From: Dyadobacter sp. CY343 | GTDB taxonomy: Bacteria; Bacteroidota; Bacteroidia; Cytophagales; Spirosomataceae | Assembly: GCF_021390335.1 (NCBI RefSeq) | Contig: NZ_JAJUXK010000001.1 | Coordinates: 372,001 to 436,000 of the forward strand | Length of the DNA: 64,000 nucleotides | Reading direction: 5' to 3' | In this document: positions 1 to 8,946 of the stretch, in pieces | Numbering within the stretch: the stretch's first letter is position 1 | Layout of the letters: each line of letters begins with the position of its first letter | Notes under the pieces: model-generated | Told to the model about the DNA's origin: nothing | The model's input: only the letters and a program-made list of their open reading frames with translations | The model's database searches: none | Translations under genes and position numbers: made by a program

Positions 1-482
1 AAAGCACAAATCCTTTCGCACATGTTGTGCTGGTCGTGAAATTAGCGATGCGAGGTAAAACCTTACAAAAAGAAGATTTGTTTTCACTGAAAATGGCCTT
101 AGCCAGGCGGTTGCTGGCCATGCAAATTCCGAAGCGGAAAATTGGAAAGTTGATGAAATTTCTGAAACTTTATGTGAAGTTCAATGATGAAAATTTCGAG
201 GAAAAGTTTGAAAAGGAAATAAGTAACATCACTATAAATACGCACAAAACTATGGGAATCGACGAATTATATTTGCAGATAAGAAACCAGGAGGCGAGAG
301 AAAAGGGGTTGGCGGAAGGGAGGAAAGTAGGTCGGGAAGTGGGCCTGGCAGAAGGTGAACATCTTGCCAAGATGAAGCTGGTTCAAAACTTGCTACGGGA
401 AACTTCATTTGACCTTATTACAATCGCCAGACTTGCAGACGTTCCGTTAGAATTTGTGGAGCAAGTGAGGTCGGAATATTAG
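1..482 (+). CDS. Rpn/PD-(D/E)XK transposase-like family protein, C-terminal part (5' truncated by window)
   Basis: The reading frame is open from base 3 and its first residues in the window include NPFAHVV, a segment typical of the middle of Bacteroidota Rpn-like (recombination-promoting nuclease/PD-(D/E)XK transposase-type) proteins, so the gene starts before the window and the GTG at 27 is not its start. The visible C-terminal half is helical and highly charged, with a QEAREKGLAEGRK segment followed by repeated GxxEG-type turns, as commonly seen at the end of this family. The nuclease core is not in view, so activity cannot be judged. A hairpin terminator follows at 507-538. Family assignment rests on these short motifs only. 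Confidence 0.7.
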   Translation, partial: STNPFAHVVLVVKLAMRGKTLQKEDLFSLKMALARRLLAMQIPKRKIGKLMKFLKLYVKFNDENFEEKFEKEISNITINTHKTMGIDELYLQIRNQEAREKGLAEGRKVGREVGLAEGEHLAKMKLVQNLLRETSFDLITIARLADVPLEFVEQVRSEY

Positions 483-506
483 AAATTGCTACTTATATAT
501 CAGTGC

Positions 507-538
507 AAAGCGTAGAATCATCGATTCTGCGCTTTTTG
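507..538 (+). terminator. Intrinsic terminator after the Rpn-like gene
   Basis: A 13-bp stem (507-519 with 523-535, one G-U pair) and a 3-base loop run into a T tract. It lies 25 bases past the stop codon at 482 and before the GH5-like gene. Confidence 0.75.
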
Positions 539-572
539 TTTTTTAGAGTTAAGAAAAACAACCTTAATACAA

Positions 573-1736
573 ATGAAACTATTGAAATCAACCGTACTCA
601 CGGTATTTGCCGCATTCCTGCTTTTTAATTGTTCTCCGAAAAAAGAAGATAACCAGGCATCAACCGACTCGACGGCTACATCCGAAGCTAGGGAGATCTG
701 GACCAAGGAGCAGGCGAAAGAATGGTATGCTAAACAAGGCTGGCTGGTAGGAGCCGATTTTTTACCAAGTACCGCCATTAATCAGCTTGAAATGTTCCAG
801 GAAGCGTCTTTTGACACCGCAACAATCAATCGTGAGCTGGGCTGGGCCGAGAATATTGGCATGAATACGATGCGCGTTTATCTCCACGATCTGCTTTTTC
901 AACAGGATTCTGCGGGCTTTGTAAAGCGTGTTGGCGTATTTCTAGATATCGCTAAAAAACATAATATCAAACCAATGCTCGTTCTCTTCGACTCCTGCTG
1001 GGACCCATTTCCAAAATTGGGTACGCAACGCTCACCGAAGCCAGGCGTTCATAATTCGGGCTGGGTACAAAGTCCGGGGCTGAATGCATTGAAAGACAGC
1101 ACGCAATATGCCCGACTTGAAAGATACGTGAAAGGTACAGTAGCTGCATTTGCAAACGACGACCGCGTGCTGGCATGGGACATATGGAACGAGCCGGACA
1201 ATCCGAATACCAGCTCTTATGGTAAAGTCGAAATACCCAATAAAGTGGATTATGTACTGCCTTTGCTTGAAAAATCATTTGCCTGGGCACGCACCGTTAA
1301 TCCTTCGCAACCACTCACAGCCGGCGTTTGGAATGGAGACTGGACTTCGCATGAAACTTTGAAACCCATTGAGAAAGTAATGATCGACCAATCGGATATC
1401 GTTACTTTTCACAACTACGAGGATGCTGCGGATTTCGAAAAACGCATTAAACAATTGCAGCAATATGACCGCCCGATGATCTGCACAGAATATATGTCGC
1501 GTGGCAACGGCAGCTTCTTCAAAGGTTCTTTGCCAATCGCGAAGAAATACAATGTAGGCGCGATCAACTGGGGCCTGGTGAGCGGGAAATCTCAAACCAT
1601 TTATCCTTGGGATAGCTGGAAAAAAACCTACACCAGCGAGCCTGAACTTTGGTTTCATGACATTTTCCGAAAAGACGGAACGCCATACAAAAAAGAAGAG
1701 ACGGATTTGATAAAAAGTCTGACAGCTTCCAAATAG
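573..1736 (+). CDS. GH5-like (clan GH-A) cellulase/mannanase-type lipoprotein
   Basis: The product is a 387-residue exported lipoprotein: a hydrophobic N-terminus ends in a lipobox with Cys20, followed by a short Ser/Thr-rich linker. The rest looks like a (beta/alpha)8 clan GH-A hydrolase: DIWNEPDN at 203-210 gives a candidate acid/base Glu207, and PMICTEY at 301-307 gives a candidate nucleophile Glu306. Such proteins cleave beta-linked glucans, mannans or xylans, but the substrate cannot be read from the sequence. It is followed by a secreted protein and an (alpha/alpha)6 glycosidase on the same strand, suggesting a small extracellular carbohydrate-degradation group. The ATG at 573 is preferred because it directly precedes the signal peptide. 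Confidence 0.85.
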   Translation: MKLLKSTVLTVFAAFLLFNCSPKKEDNQASTDSTATSEAREIWTKEQAKEWYAKQGWLVGADFLPSTAINQLEMFQEASFDTATINRELGWAENIGMNTMRVYLHDLLFQQDSAGFVKRVGVFLDIAKKHNIKPMLVLFDSCWDPFPKLGTQRSPKPGVHNSGWVQSPGLNALKDSTQYARLERYVKGTVAAFANDDRVLAWDIWNEPDNPNTSSYGKVEIPNKVDYVLPLLEKSFAWARTVNPSQPLTAGVWNGDWTSHETLKPIEKVMIDQSDIVTFHNYEDAADFEKRIKQLQQYDRPMICTEYMSRGNGSFFKGSLPIAKKYNVGAINWGLVSGKSQTIYPWDSWKKTYTSEPELWFHDIFRKDGTPYKKEETDLIKSLTASK

Positions 1737-1808
1737 CATCCGATATTCTGCGAAGCTGAAAAAAAGAGACTTAATACTAAGTTACTATTACAAAGAAGTT
1801 GCGTCTAA

Positions 1809-2864
1809 ATGCATAAACACAAATTGTTTATGCAAACACGCTACCCAGTATTTCGAATTGTCCGGAAAGCACTCATTGTAGTGCTTTCCGTATTTTCAGT
1901 CAGTCACGCGCAAACCGTGTATTTCCATCAGGATTTTGCGAAAACGACTTCGCTTGTCAATCCGTTGCCTGATACCGGCCAGTTTAGCCACATGATCCTG
2001 ACAGCCCCGCAGCTTTCCTATCACAAATTTCACAAAGGATATGTGGAGCTGGTACGTTCCCAGCAGGATTCTGCGACGGGAGGTATTATCAGAGCAATGC
2101 GCGCGACGCCTTTTCAGCCCAGTCCGCAGACATTAATGGTACAAATTACGCTCAGTGCAGAATCTTTGCCCTCCGACGCGGCGAATGCGATTTACTTATA
2201 TGTTGGTGAAAATTTCAATCCGGTCAATAATTCTTTTCCCGGAAATGACCTGATGTTTTCGAAATGTACGGTCAGTTTTGTAAAGGATTCGATGATCATC
2301 AAGGACCCGGAAACCCAGCGGACGAGCAGATCTATTCCAATAAAAAAGCGCGTTACGCTCACCTGGGTATTAAATAATTCCAATGAAATGCTTACCTATC
2401 AAATACCGGGCGATTTGCAGGAAAGAGCAGTTTCTTCCGGTACTTACGATTTGTGGGTTGATAATGAGCCGGTTTGTTTAGGTGCTACTGCATATCCGGG
2501 AAATGCAGAATTCTCGACCGCAAAGCTTTCCAATTTCGAACTCAGGTTTCGGAATGGACTTGGGAAAATTCGGATCTATGATATATTGATCAGGGAAGGT
2601 AAAGTGCCAGAATTACCTGCGGAAGCGATTGCAATGCCGAATCCAGTCTCAGGAAATTCATTTTCCATTAACACAGACAATATGGATATGTCGACTTTAC
2701 AGCTTATTTCATTGAAAGGCATTCCGGTAGCTTTTGATATTAAACCATCGAAAAAAGGGTTTTCACGAATATTTGTTCCTGAATATTTTGCGCCGGGCTT
2801 TTATATTTTGTGTTATAAAGATCTGCAACGGCGAAGGAAGAGTTTGAGAATAGTGGTACAGTAA
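1809..2864 (+). CDS. Secreted protein with probable type IX sorting domain, function unknown
   Basis: I do not recognise the main domain of this 351-residue protein. It has a basic N-terminus and a hydrophobic signal segment ending near residue 34 (SHAQ), then a beta-rich region of about 220 residues resembling a lectin-like or jelly-roll fold. The last roughly 80 residues have the layout of a type IX secretion C-terminal domain: a PNPVSG motif near residue 277, a strand ending in SLKG, then GFYIL and a basic stretch RRRKS before the end. That would send it through the Por system to the cell surface. It lies between two glycosidase genes and ends 16 bases before the next start, so it may bind or process a glycan; that role is inference from position. 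Confidence 0.7.
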   Translation: MHKHKLFMQTRYPVFRIVRKALIVVLSVFSVSHAQTVYFHQDFAKTTSLVNPLPDTGQFSHMILTAPQLSYHKFHKGYVELVRSQQDSATGGIIRAMRATPFQPSPQTLMVQITLSAESLPSDAANAIYLYVGENFNPVNNSFPGNDLMFSKCTVSFVKDSMIIKDPETQRTSRSIPIKKRVTLTWVLNNSNEMLTYQIPGDLQERAVSSGTYDLWVDNEPVCLGATAYPGNAEFSTAKLSNFELRFRNGLGKIRIYDILIREGKVPELPAEAIAMPNPVSGNSFSINTDNMDMSTLQLISLKGIPVAFDIKPSKKGFSRIFVPEYFAPGFYILCYKDLQRRRKSLRIVVQ

Positions 2865-2880
2865 TTTTGCGGGAAGGAGT

Positions 2881-4467
2881 ATGAAATACATTGTTATTTT
2901 ACTGATCTGCATTGCCCCCTGCCTGGTTTCTGCTCAGAAAGGTGTTTTGGATACAAAGGAATTCAAGCATTACGTCGACGAGTTTAACCAGAATGATCAT
3001 GAACTGTACCGGCAAAAATTTCCAAATTCCGAAGCCTGGGCATTTATGGAAGCGAATATTCCATTTTTTGAGTGTCCAGATAAACAGTTGGAAAAGACCT
3101 ACTATTTCCGGTGGTGGACTTATAGGAAGCACATCAGGGAAACGCCGGATGGGTATGTGATCACAGAGTTTCTCCCCAATGTGCCGTGGGCAGGAAAACA
3201 CAATACGATCAGTTGCCCGGCGGGTCACCACTTTTACGAAGGTCGGTGGCTGCATAATGCCTCCTATTTGTCGGATTATGCTCAGTTCTGGTTCAAAAAA
3301 GGTGGAAGTCCCAGATCTTACAGCTTCTGGGCCGCTGATGCGATTACCCGATTTTGTGAAGTACATGGTGACTTTTCCGTCGGTTTAAATTTGTTGCCGG
3401 ACCTTATATCAAACTACAAGGCGTGGGAAAATGAAAAACTGGATTCTACGGGTTTGTATTGGCAAAAGGACGATCGGGACGGAATGGAAGTATCAGTTTC
3501 CGGCGCGATGAGCGAAGGTAAGTTAGGCTATCGCGCTACGATCAATAGCTACCAATATGGCGACGCGAAGGCTATTGCATATCTGGCCGGTTTGAAAAAT
3601 GACAGAATCACTGAAAATGCTTTCAAACAAAAGGCAGCAGCTATTCGGATGAATGTAACCGAGAAATTATGGGACGAAAAGGCGCAGTTTTTCAAGGTAA
3701 TCCCGCGCGGCAAACCGGAACTTACGCAATCTGATGCGAGGGAATTGCACGGTTTTACACCCTGGTATTTTAATATGCCTGATAAAAAATATGCGGGTGC
3801 CTGGCAGCAGCTAAAAGACACAACGGGTTTTTCGGCACCTTATGGATTGACAAGTGTAGAGCGGCGGCATCCGGATTTTCGGATCAGTTATGAGGGGCAC
3901 GAATGCCAGTGGAATGGTCCCAGCTGGCCTTTTGCTACTTCGATAACGCTCACGGCACTCGCCAATTTGCTCAATAATTATCAACAACAATACTTGACAG
4001 GTTCAGATTACCTCAAAGCACTGCGTACTTATAGCCGAGCCCATCAGCGCAAAAAAGCAGACGGAACTAAGATACCCTGGATTGACGAAAACCTGAATCC
4101 ATTCACAGGTGACTGGATTTCGAGAACGCGGCTGAAAAGCTGGGATAATGGAAGCTGGTCGGCCGGAAAGGGAGGCGAGGAACGGGGCAAAGATTACAAT
4201 CACTCTACCTTCTGCGACCTGATCATTTCCGGATTAGTAGGCATCAGGCCGCAGCAAGGCAATATCCTGGTCGTAAATCCGCTGGTACCGCAGAACGAAT
4301 GGGACTACTTCTGCCTCGATCGCGTGAAATACCACAATAGGATGCTCACGGTAATTTACGATAGATCCGGGAAGAAATACGGAAGGGGTAAAGGGTTCAG
4401 GGTGTTTGTAGATGGGGTTGAGAAATTTGCATCTGACAACATTGAGAAGGCGGAAATACGGCTGTAA
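2881..4467 (+). CDS. Exported (alpha/alpha)6 glycosidase, MGH1/GH63-like
   Basis: This 528-residue protein has a signal peptide ending about VSA-Q19. The body is rich in aromatic residues and resembles six-hairpin glycosidases related to GH63 and mannosylglycerate hydrolase (MGH1-like). Supporting segments are DDRDGMEVSVSG near 200, a WNGPSWPFATS segment near 343-355 that resembles the family's central helix, and NHSTFCDLIISG near the C-terminus. It would act in the periplasm or outside the cell on alpha-linked glycans; the exact linkage is unknown. The start lies 16 bases after the previous stop, consistent with co-transcription with 1809-2864. No terminator was found immediately downstream. 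Confidence 0.75.
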   Translation: MKYIVILLICIAPCLVSAQKGVLDTKEFKHYVDEFNQNDHELYRQKFPNSEAWAFMEANIPFFECPDKQLEKTYYFRWWTYRKHIRETPDGYVITEFLPNVPWAGKHNTISCPAGHHFYEGRWLHNASYLSDYAQFWFKKGGSPRSYSFWAADAITRFCEVHGDFSVGLNLLPDLISNYKAWENEKLDSTGLYWQKDDRDGMEVSVSGAMSEGKLGYRATINSYQYGDAKAIAYLAGLKNDRITENAFKQKAAAIRMNVTEKLWDEKAQFFKVIPRGKPELTQSDARELHGFTPWYFNMPDKKYAGAWQQLKDTTGFSAPYGLTSVERRHPDFRISYEGHECQWNGPSWPFATSITLTALANLLNNYQQQYLTGSDYLKALRTYSRAHQRKKADGTKIPWIDENLNPFTGDWISRTRLKSWDNGSWSAGKGGEERGKDYNHSTFCDLIISGLVGIRPQQGNILVVNPLVPQNEWDYFCLDRVKYHNRMLTVIYDRSGKKYGRGKGFRVFVDGVEKFASDNIEKAEIRL

Positions 4468-4598
4468 GGGGCTGTCAGTGATTCATTTCATCTTAGGCTT
4501 AACCACTTGCTCAATATCGGTACCGGTTACTCGGTATCACTTCCACGCAACAGTTTCTGCATCTATTTTCGTGATCATTTAACAAAAACAACCTAGTC

Positions 4599-5078
4599 AT
4601 GAAAATGTTATCCCTGAAAAAATTAACCAGTCTTCTGTTGTCTATCGCGCTGCTGGCCGGTGCTGTATCCTGTAAAAAAGACAAAGACGATCCTACTCCC
4701 GGCGGCAATGGAAATGGCGTGGAAGGATCCTGGAAACTATCCGCAATTACTGTCGATCCTGCGCAGGATGGGATTTCGGATTACCTCGCGTATTTGGAAG
4801 CATTGACCGGAACGAAATGTCTCTCGCAAACTACTTTTATTTTTAAAGGAGATGGTACCGTTTCCGGAAACGTTCCGGCAGGTTGCACGGTGGACGAATC
4901 TCCTGTTATTGAGGGAGATGGCGGCTGGAAAGTTGTAGGAAATAAAATCCAGATGACGGATGGAACCGAAGTTGATGAATATGATCTGGAAGTAAAAGGA
5001 AACGAAATGAAATGGTCGGATACGGTAACAGAAGACGGTGCTACTTACAAAATGACCCTCGTTTTCAAGAAAGCATAA
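4599..5078 (+). CDS. Lipocalin-like lipoprotein
   Basis: A 159-residue lipoprotein with a signal peptide and lipobox ending in Cys25, then a Lys/Asp-rich and Gly-rich linker. The remainder fits the small lipocalin-like family common in Bacteroidota: an early GSWKL, a FIFKGDGTVS strand, a GGWKVVGNKI strand and a final MTLVFKK strand. Such proteins are eight-stranded barrels anchored in the outer membrane or periplasm; ligands are mostly unknown. It is monocistronic by appearance, with a strong hairpin terminator at 5146-5175. Two internal Cys residues may form a disulphide. Confidence 0.7.
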   Translation: MKMLSLKKLTSLLLSIALLAGAVSCKKDKDDPTPGGNGNGVEGSWKLSAITVDPAQDGISDYLAYLEALTGTKCLSQTTFIFKGDGTVSGNVPAGCTVDESPVIEGDGGWKVVGNKIQMTDGTEVDEYDLEVKGNEMKWSDTVTEDGATYKMTLVFKKA

Positions 5079-5145
5079 ACCTTCGGGTGCTCTAATGAGA
5101 GTTGACTGAACACAACTTTCTCTTTAAATTTTAGAAATTATCAAA

Positions 5146-5178
5146 CAAATAGCCGGTCTTATGTCCGGCTATTTGCAT
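5146..5178 (+). terminator. Hairpin terminator after lipocalin-like gene
   Basis: A perfect 11-bp stem (5146-5156 with 5165-5175) with an 8-base loop. It lies 68 bases past the lipocalin-like stop and 40 bases before the MFS gene. The T tract is short and lies within the stem's right arm. Confidence 0.65.
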
Positions 5179-5217
5179 AATATTGCAGTCATTCCTAAGA
5201 AACCCATATAACTTGAA

Positions 5218-6462
5218 ATGAATACCCTTACGCAAGCACCTCGTTCAGATGCTTCCCACCTTTTTAGTGCACCCGTCATTGTTGCAGCGCTTGGTTACTT
5301 TGTCGATATCTACGATTTACTCCTCTTCGGGATCGTGCGCATTCCCAGCCTTGTCGCGCTGGGTTTAACCGAGGCTGAAATTTCCATCACCGGCGCCAGT
5401 ATTCTGAACTGGCAAATGACAGGATTACTGCTTGGCGGTATTTTGTGGGGTGTTTTGGGAGATAAAAAAGGCAGGCTTTCCGTTTTGTTTGGTTCAATTA
5501 TCACTTATTCGCTTGCTAATATTGCCTGCGGCTTCGTACAGGATCCGGATGTTTACAAGGTCCTGCGTTTCATAGCAGGAGTCGGTCTGGCAGGGGAGCT
5601 GGGCGCTGGTATCACGCTCGTTTCCGAAATTTTACCCAAACATTTGCGTGCTATCGGCACTTCTCTGGTCGCAGGTATCGGTCTTCTGGGCGCAGTTGTG
5701 GCCTATTTTACGGTTGAGTTCTTCGATTGGCGTTATGCCTACTTTATCGGTGGCGGCCTCGGGGTTTCGCTGCTTTTGCTTCGGATCGGTGTTTTCGAAT
5801 CCGGAATTTTCAAGGATATTAAGAATCAAAAACACGTTGAAAAAGGTAACTTTTTTGCTTTGTTCACCAATCGGGAAAGATTATTCAGATACCTCCGTTG
5901 CATCGGAATTGGCTTGCCTACCTGGTTTGTGATCGGTATCCTGGCCACATTCAGCAATGAATTCGGGCGCGCATTGGGTATTCAGGAGGCGATTAAGCCA
6001 GGCTTGTCCATTATGTGGTGCTATGTTGGATTGTCGATCGGTGACCTCGCGAGCGGATTTATCAGTCACTGGCTCGAATCGCGCAAGAAAGCTGTATTGT
6101 ATTTGATGATTTTTACGTTAATAGGAAGTTTGGTGTACCTCTACGCAGGACTCAAAACTTCAACCTCTTTTTACGCCACGGCAGGTTTGCTGGGTTTTGG
6201 AATAGGCTATTGGGCGATGTTTGTCACAATCGGAGCGGAACAGTTCGGAACTAACCTGCGCGCGACGGCGGCTACGACGGTACCCAATATGGTGAGAGGG
6301 ACAGTGGTGTTAATGACGACATTATTTGCTAGTTTTAAAGAGTCTTTTTCGGTAGTTAATTCTGGCGCGCTGGTAGGTGTAATTTGCTTTGCAATAGGCA
6401 TTTATTGCATTTTGACAATACCTGAAACACACGGCAGGGATTTGGATTTTTTGGAAGAATAG
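5218..6462 (+). CDS. MFS transporter (metabolite:H+ symporter/sugar porter-like)
   Basis: The 414-residue protein has about twelve hydrophobic segments. The cytoplasmic loop 2-3 motif is present as LGDKKGR at 80-86, and the C-terminus carries IPETHGRDLDFLEE, the PET-type signature of the sugar-porter/AAHS branch. Early acidic residues in the first helix (FVDIYDLLLFG) resemble those of organic-acid symporters, so an organic acid or sugar acid is a reasonable guess. The next gene is a gluconate 2-dehydrogenase subunit 3 homologue only 52 bases away, which makes transport linked to sugar oxidation plausible but unproven. Confidence 0.85.
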   Translation: MNTLTQAPRSDASHLFSAPVIVAALGYFVDIYDLLLFGIVRIPSLVALGLTEAEISITGASILNWQMTGLLLGGILWGVLGDKKGRLSVLFGSIITYSLANIACGFVQDPDVYKVLRFIAGVGLAGELGAGITLVSEILPKHLRAIGTSLVAGIGLLGAVVAYFTVEFFDWRYAYFIGGGLGVSLLLLRIGVFESGIFKDIKNQKHVEKGNFFALFTNRERLFRYLRCIGIGLPTWFVIGILATFSNEFGRALGIQEAIKPGLSIMWCYVGLSIGDLASGFISHWLESRKKAVLYLMIFTLIGSLVYLYAGLKTSTSFYATAGLLGFGIGYWAMFVTIGAEQFGTNLRATAATTVPNMVRGTVVLMTTLFASFKESFSVVNSGALVGVICFAIGIYCILTIPETHGRDLDFLEE

Positions 6463-6514
6463 GAGGATAGATCCCCACAGGTTTTTGAATATTCACAATC
6501 AAATTTTATAAGTA

Positions 6515-7036
6515 ATGGAAAGACGCATAGCTCTTAAAAGCATGGCGTTGGCTGTGGGTGCTTTGGCCAATTTACCGGCATGGGCGTCGGGGTGGACGAA
6601 GGAATCGATCGCACAGACTGCATTTCTTTCGGCTGATCAAGCGAAAAACCTGGTAGCAATAGTGGAAACGATGATCCCTAAAACCGATACGCCGGGAGCG
6701 GGTGAATTGGGAGTAGGCGATTTTGTACAGAAAATGGTAACGGATTGTTACGATGCGAAAACGCAGAGCAGCTTTACCAGCGGCATCTCCAATCTCGACC
6801 AACAAAGTGTCCAGAAATCTGGCAAATCCTTCGCTGACAGCAGCAAGGAACAGCGGCTGCAATTGCTGAAAGACCTGGAAGCAAGTGCAGATATGGCGCA
6901 AAAGGGATTTTCCAGTCTGGTAAAAAACCTGACCATTCAGGGATACCTGACTTCGGAATACGTAATGACCAACATAACTCACTACGAACTGGTGCCAGCC
7001 CGCTACCACGGCTGCGTTCCTGTTAAGAAAGTATAA
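6515..7036 (+). CDS. Gluconate 2-dehydrogenase subunit 3 family protein
   Basis: This 173-residue exported protein begins with an Arg-Arg pair and hydrophobic segment ending AWA at residue 24, consistent with Tat or Sec export. The core carries the family's LVAIVETMIPKTDTPGAGE-type segment, followed by a helical region and a C-terminal YHGCVP. In characterised relatives, this small subunit partners a GMC-type flavoprotein in the periplasm and helps its export or electron transfer. The GMC oxidoreductase is the next gene, supporting that pairing. An unusual purine-rich inverted repeat separates the two genes. Confidence 0.85.
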   Translation: MERRIALKSMALAVGALANLPAWASGWTKESIAQTAFLSADQAKNLVAIVETMIPKTDTPGAGELGVGDFVQKMVTDCYDAKTQSSFTSGISNLDQQSVQKSGKSFADSSKEQRLQLLKDLEASADMAQKGFSSLVKNLTIQGYLTSEYVMTNITHYELVPARYHGCVPVKKV

Positions 7037-7037
7037 A

Positions 7038-7127
7038 AAGGGGAGGATGGATGAAAGGGAGGATGGAGGAAGGAAAAAATTTACTTTAATTCCCTTTCCT
7101 CCATCCTCCCTTCCTCCATCCTCCCTT
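7038..7127. repeat. Long purine/pyrimidine inverted repeat between subunit 3 and GMC genes
   Basis: The left arm (7038-7075) is purine-only for most of its length and contains two copies of GGGAGGATGGA-like units. The right arm (7090-7127) is its pyrimidine complement, with a few mismatches. A 14-base AT-rich loop joins them. In RNA this would be a hairpin of about 38 bp placed 13 bases before the GMC start codon, so it could limit or tune translation or transcription of the downstream gene. Confidence 0.8.
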
Positions 7128-7140
7128 AAAAACAACGACT

Positions 7141-8853
7141 ATGGCGAATTTTAATATAGATAGCAAAAAAGCCCGGACTTATGATGCGATTGTGATCGGG
7201 TCGGGGATAAGTGGCGGCTGGTCTGCCAAGGAATTGACTGAAAAGGGATTGAAAACCCTTGTGCTTGAACGTGGCCGGGATGTGCAGCATATTAAGGACT
7301 ATCCTACTACGAATATGATGCCGTGGGAATTTCCGCACCGCGAGAAGCTTCCCAAAGAGGTTACCGACGCAAATCCGATTGCGAGCCGCTGCTACAATTT
7401 CAAGGAATCTTCGGCTCATTTTTTTGTAAAAGATAATGAGCACCCGTACGTGCAGGAAAAGCCTTTTGACTGGCTGCGTGGGTACCAGGTAGGAGGAAAA
7501 TCGCTGTTATGGGCAAGACAAACACAGCGTTGGAGCAAATACGATTTTGAAGGTCCGGCGCGGGATAAGTTTGCAGTCGAGTGGCCGATCGGGTACGACG
7601 ATATTGCACCCTGGTACAGCCACGTCGAGAAATTTGCCGGGATTACCGGTAACAAAGACGGGCTGGATTCGCTGCCAGACGGCGAGTTCTTGCCTCCACA
7701 CGAACTGAACTGCGTTGAAAAATACTTCAAGGAGCAGGTTTCCAAACAATATAAGGACCGCCATTTTATCATTGGACGTGCTGCGCATATCACCCAGCCA
7801 AAACAGATTCACCTGGATCAGGGTCGGGCGCAGTGCCAGAACCGGACGTTGTGCGAACGCGGGTGCCCGTTTGGAGGTTATTTTAGTAGCAACTCATCCA
7901 CTATTCCGTGGGCAATGAAAACGGGTAACCTTACCCTGCGGCCGCATTCGGTTGTTCATTCTATCATTTACGACGACAAAAAGCAAAAGGCTACCGGCGT
8001 AAAAGTGATCGATGCGACTACTAACCAGATGATGGAATTTTATGCTGATATCATTTTTGTGAATGCAGCTGCATTGAATACAAATCTGATCCTGATGAAC
8101 TCCACATCGAGCCGATTTCCAAACGGTCTTGGAAATGATAGTGGCGTGCTGGGTAAATATGTGGCTTTCCACAATTACCGCGCAACTGTCTCCGGTGAGT
8201 ACGAAGGGTTCCTGGATTCTACAACAGATGGTCGCCGGCCAAATGGCGGGTATATTCCGCGATTCCGGAATGTGTATAAGCAGGAAACTGACTTCTTAAG
8301 AGGATATGCGGCAGGTTTCGGTGCAAATCGGCAGACTTATAACGACCGCAGCGGGATCGGCGAATCTTTGAAGGATGGTTTATTCCAGGTTAAATACGGT
8401 AACTGGAGTGTAGGATCGCATATGATGGGCGAAACCATTCCAAAAGAGTCCAACTATGTATCACTCGACAAAACGCAAAAGGACGCGTGGGGTATTCCGC
8501 TATTAAATATCTCAGTCGATTACGACGACAACGACGAGAAAATGATCAAGGATTATGTGGAGCAGGTAAGTGAAATGTTCACCAATGCGGGCTTCAAAAA
8601 TATCAGGTCAAACGACGGTAAGCGTAACCCGGGAAATGATATTCACGAAATGGGCGGTGTACGCATGGGTAAGGATCCAAAAACCTCTTTACTCAACAAA
8701 TTCAACCAGCTGCACGCCTGTAAAAACGTATTTGTAACGGACGGTGCGTGTATGACTTCTACCTCAACCCAGAACCCGTCGTTAACCTATATGGCGCTTT
8801 CTGCCCGAGCTGTGGACTTTGCGGTGAAAGAAATGAAGGCGAAGAATTTGTAA
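7141..8853 (+). CDS. GMC family oxidoreductase (gluconate 2-dehydrogenase large-subunit-like)
   Basis: A 570-residue FAD enzyme. The N-terminal dinucleotide fold shows VIGSGISGGWSAKEL (GxGxxG at 20-25) and a following ERGRD acidic end. A Cys-rich segment CQNRTLCERGCPFG near 231-244 and a C-terminal NDIHEMGG.RMG region with a TSTQNPSLTYMALS FAD contact are typical of the gluconate/choline dehydrogenase branch. It would oxidise a sugar or sugar alcohol. The protein lacks its own signal peptide, consistent with export together with the Tat-like subunit 3 encoded just upstream. A strong terminator follows at 8876-8908. Confidence 0.9.
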   Translation: MANFNIDSKKARTYDAIVIGSGISGGWSAKELTEKGLKTLVLERGRDVQHIKDYPTTNMMPWEFPHREKLPKEVTDANPIASRCYNFKESSAHFFVKDNEHPYVQEKPFDWLRGYQVGGKSLLWARQTQRWSKYDFEGPARDKFAVEWPIGYDDIAPWYSHVEKFAGITGNKDGLDSLPDGEFLPPHELNCVEKYFKEQVSKQYKDRHFIIGRAAHITQPKQIHLDQGRAQCQNRTLCERGCPFGGYFSSNSSTIPWAMKTGNLTLRPHSVVHSIIYDDKKQKATGVKVIDATTNQMMEFYADIIFVNAAALNTNLILMNSTSSRFPNGLGNDSGVLGKYVAFHNYRATVSGEYEGFLDSTTDGRRPNGGYIPRFRNVYKQETDFLRGYAAGFGANRQTYNDRSGIGESLKDGLFQVKYGNWSVGSHMMGETIPKESNYVSLDKTQKDAWGIPLLNISVDYDDNDEKMIKDYVEQVSEMFTNAGFKNIRSNDGKRNPGNDIHEMGGVRMGKDPKTSLLNKFNQLHACKNVFVTDGACMTSTSTQNPSLTYMALSARAVDFAVKEMKAKNL

Positions 8854-8875
8854 GTACAATTTGGAAAATGTTGTA

Positions 8876-8908
8876 GAGGCTGTCGCGAAGTGTGACAGCC
8901 TCTTTTTG
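8876..8908 (+). terminator. Intrinsic terminator after GMC oxidoreductase
   Basis: A 9-bp perfect stem (8876-8884 with 8894-8902), a 9-base loop and a run of five T at 8903-8907. It also separates this operon from the convergent lipoprotein array. Confidence 0.85.
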
Positions 8909-8946
8909 TATCGGGCAATTCTCGTTTTTAGAATTCGCCTGAAAGT

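Noticed and set aside
6572..7135. 187-residue minus-strand ORF covering subunit 3 and the inverted repeat
   Set aside because: It runs through the pyrimidine repeat (Pro/Ser/Leu-rich start) and opposes a well supported gene; artefact of low complexity.
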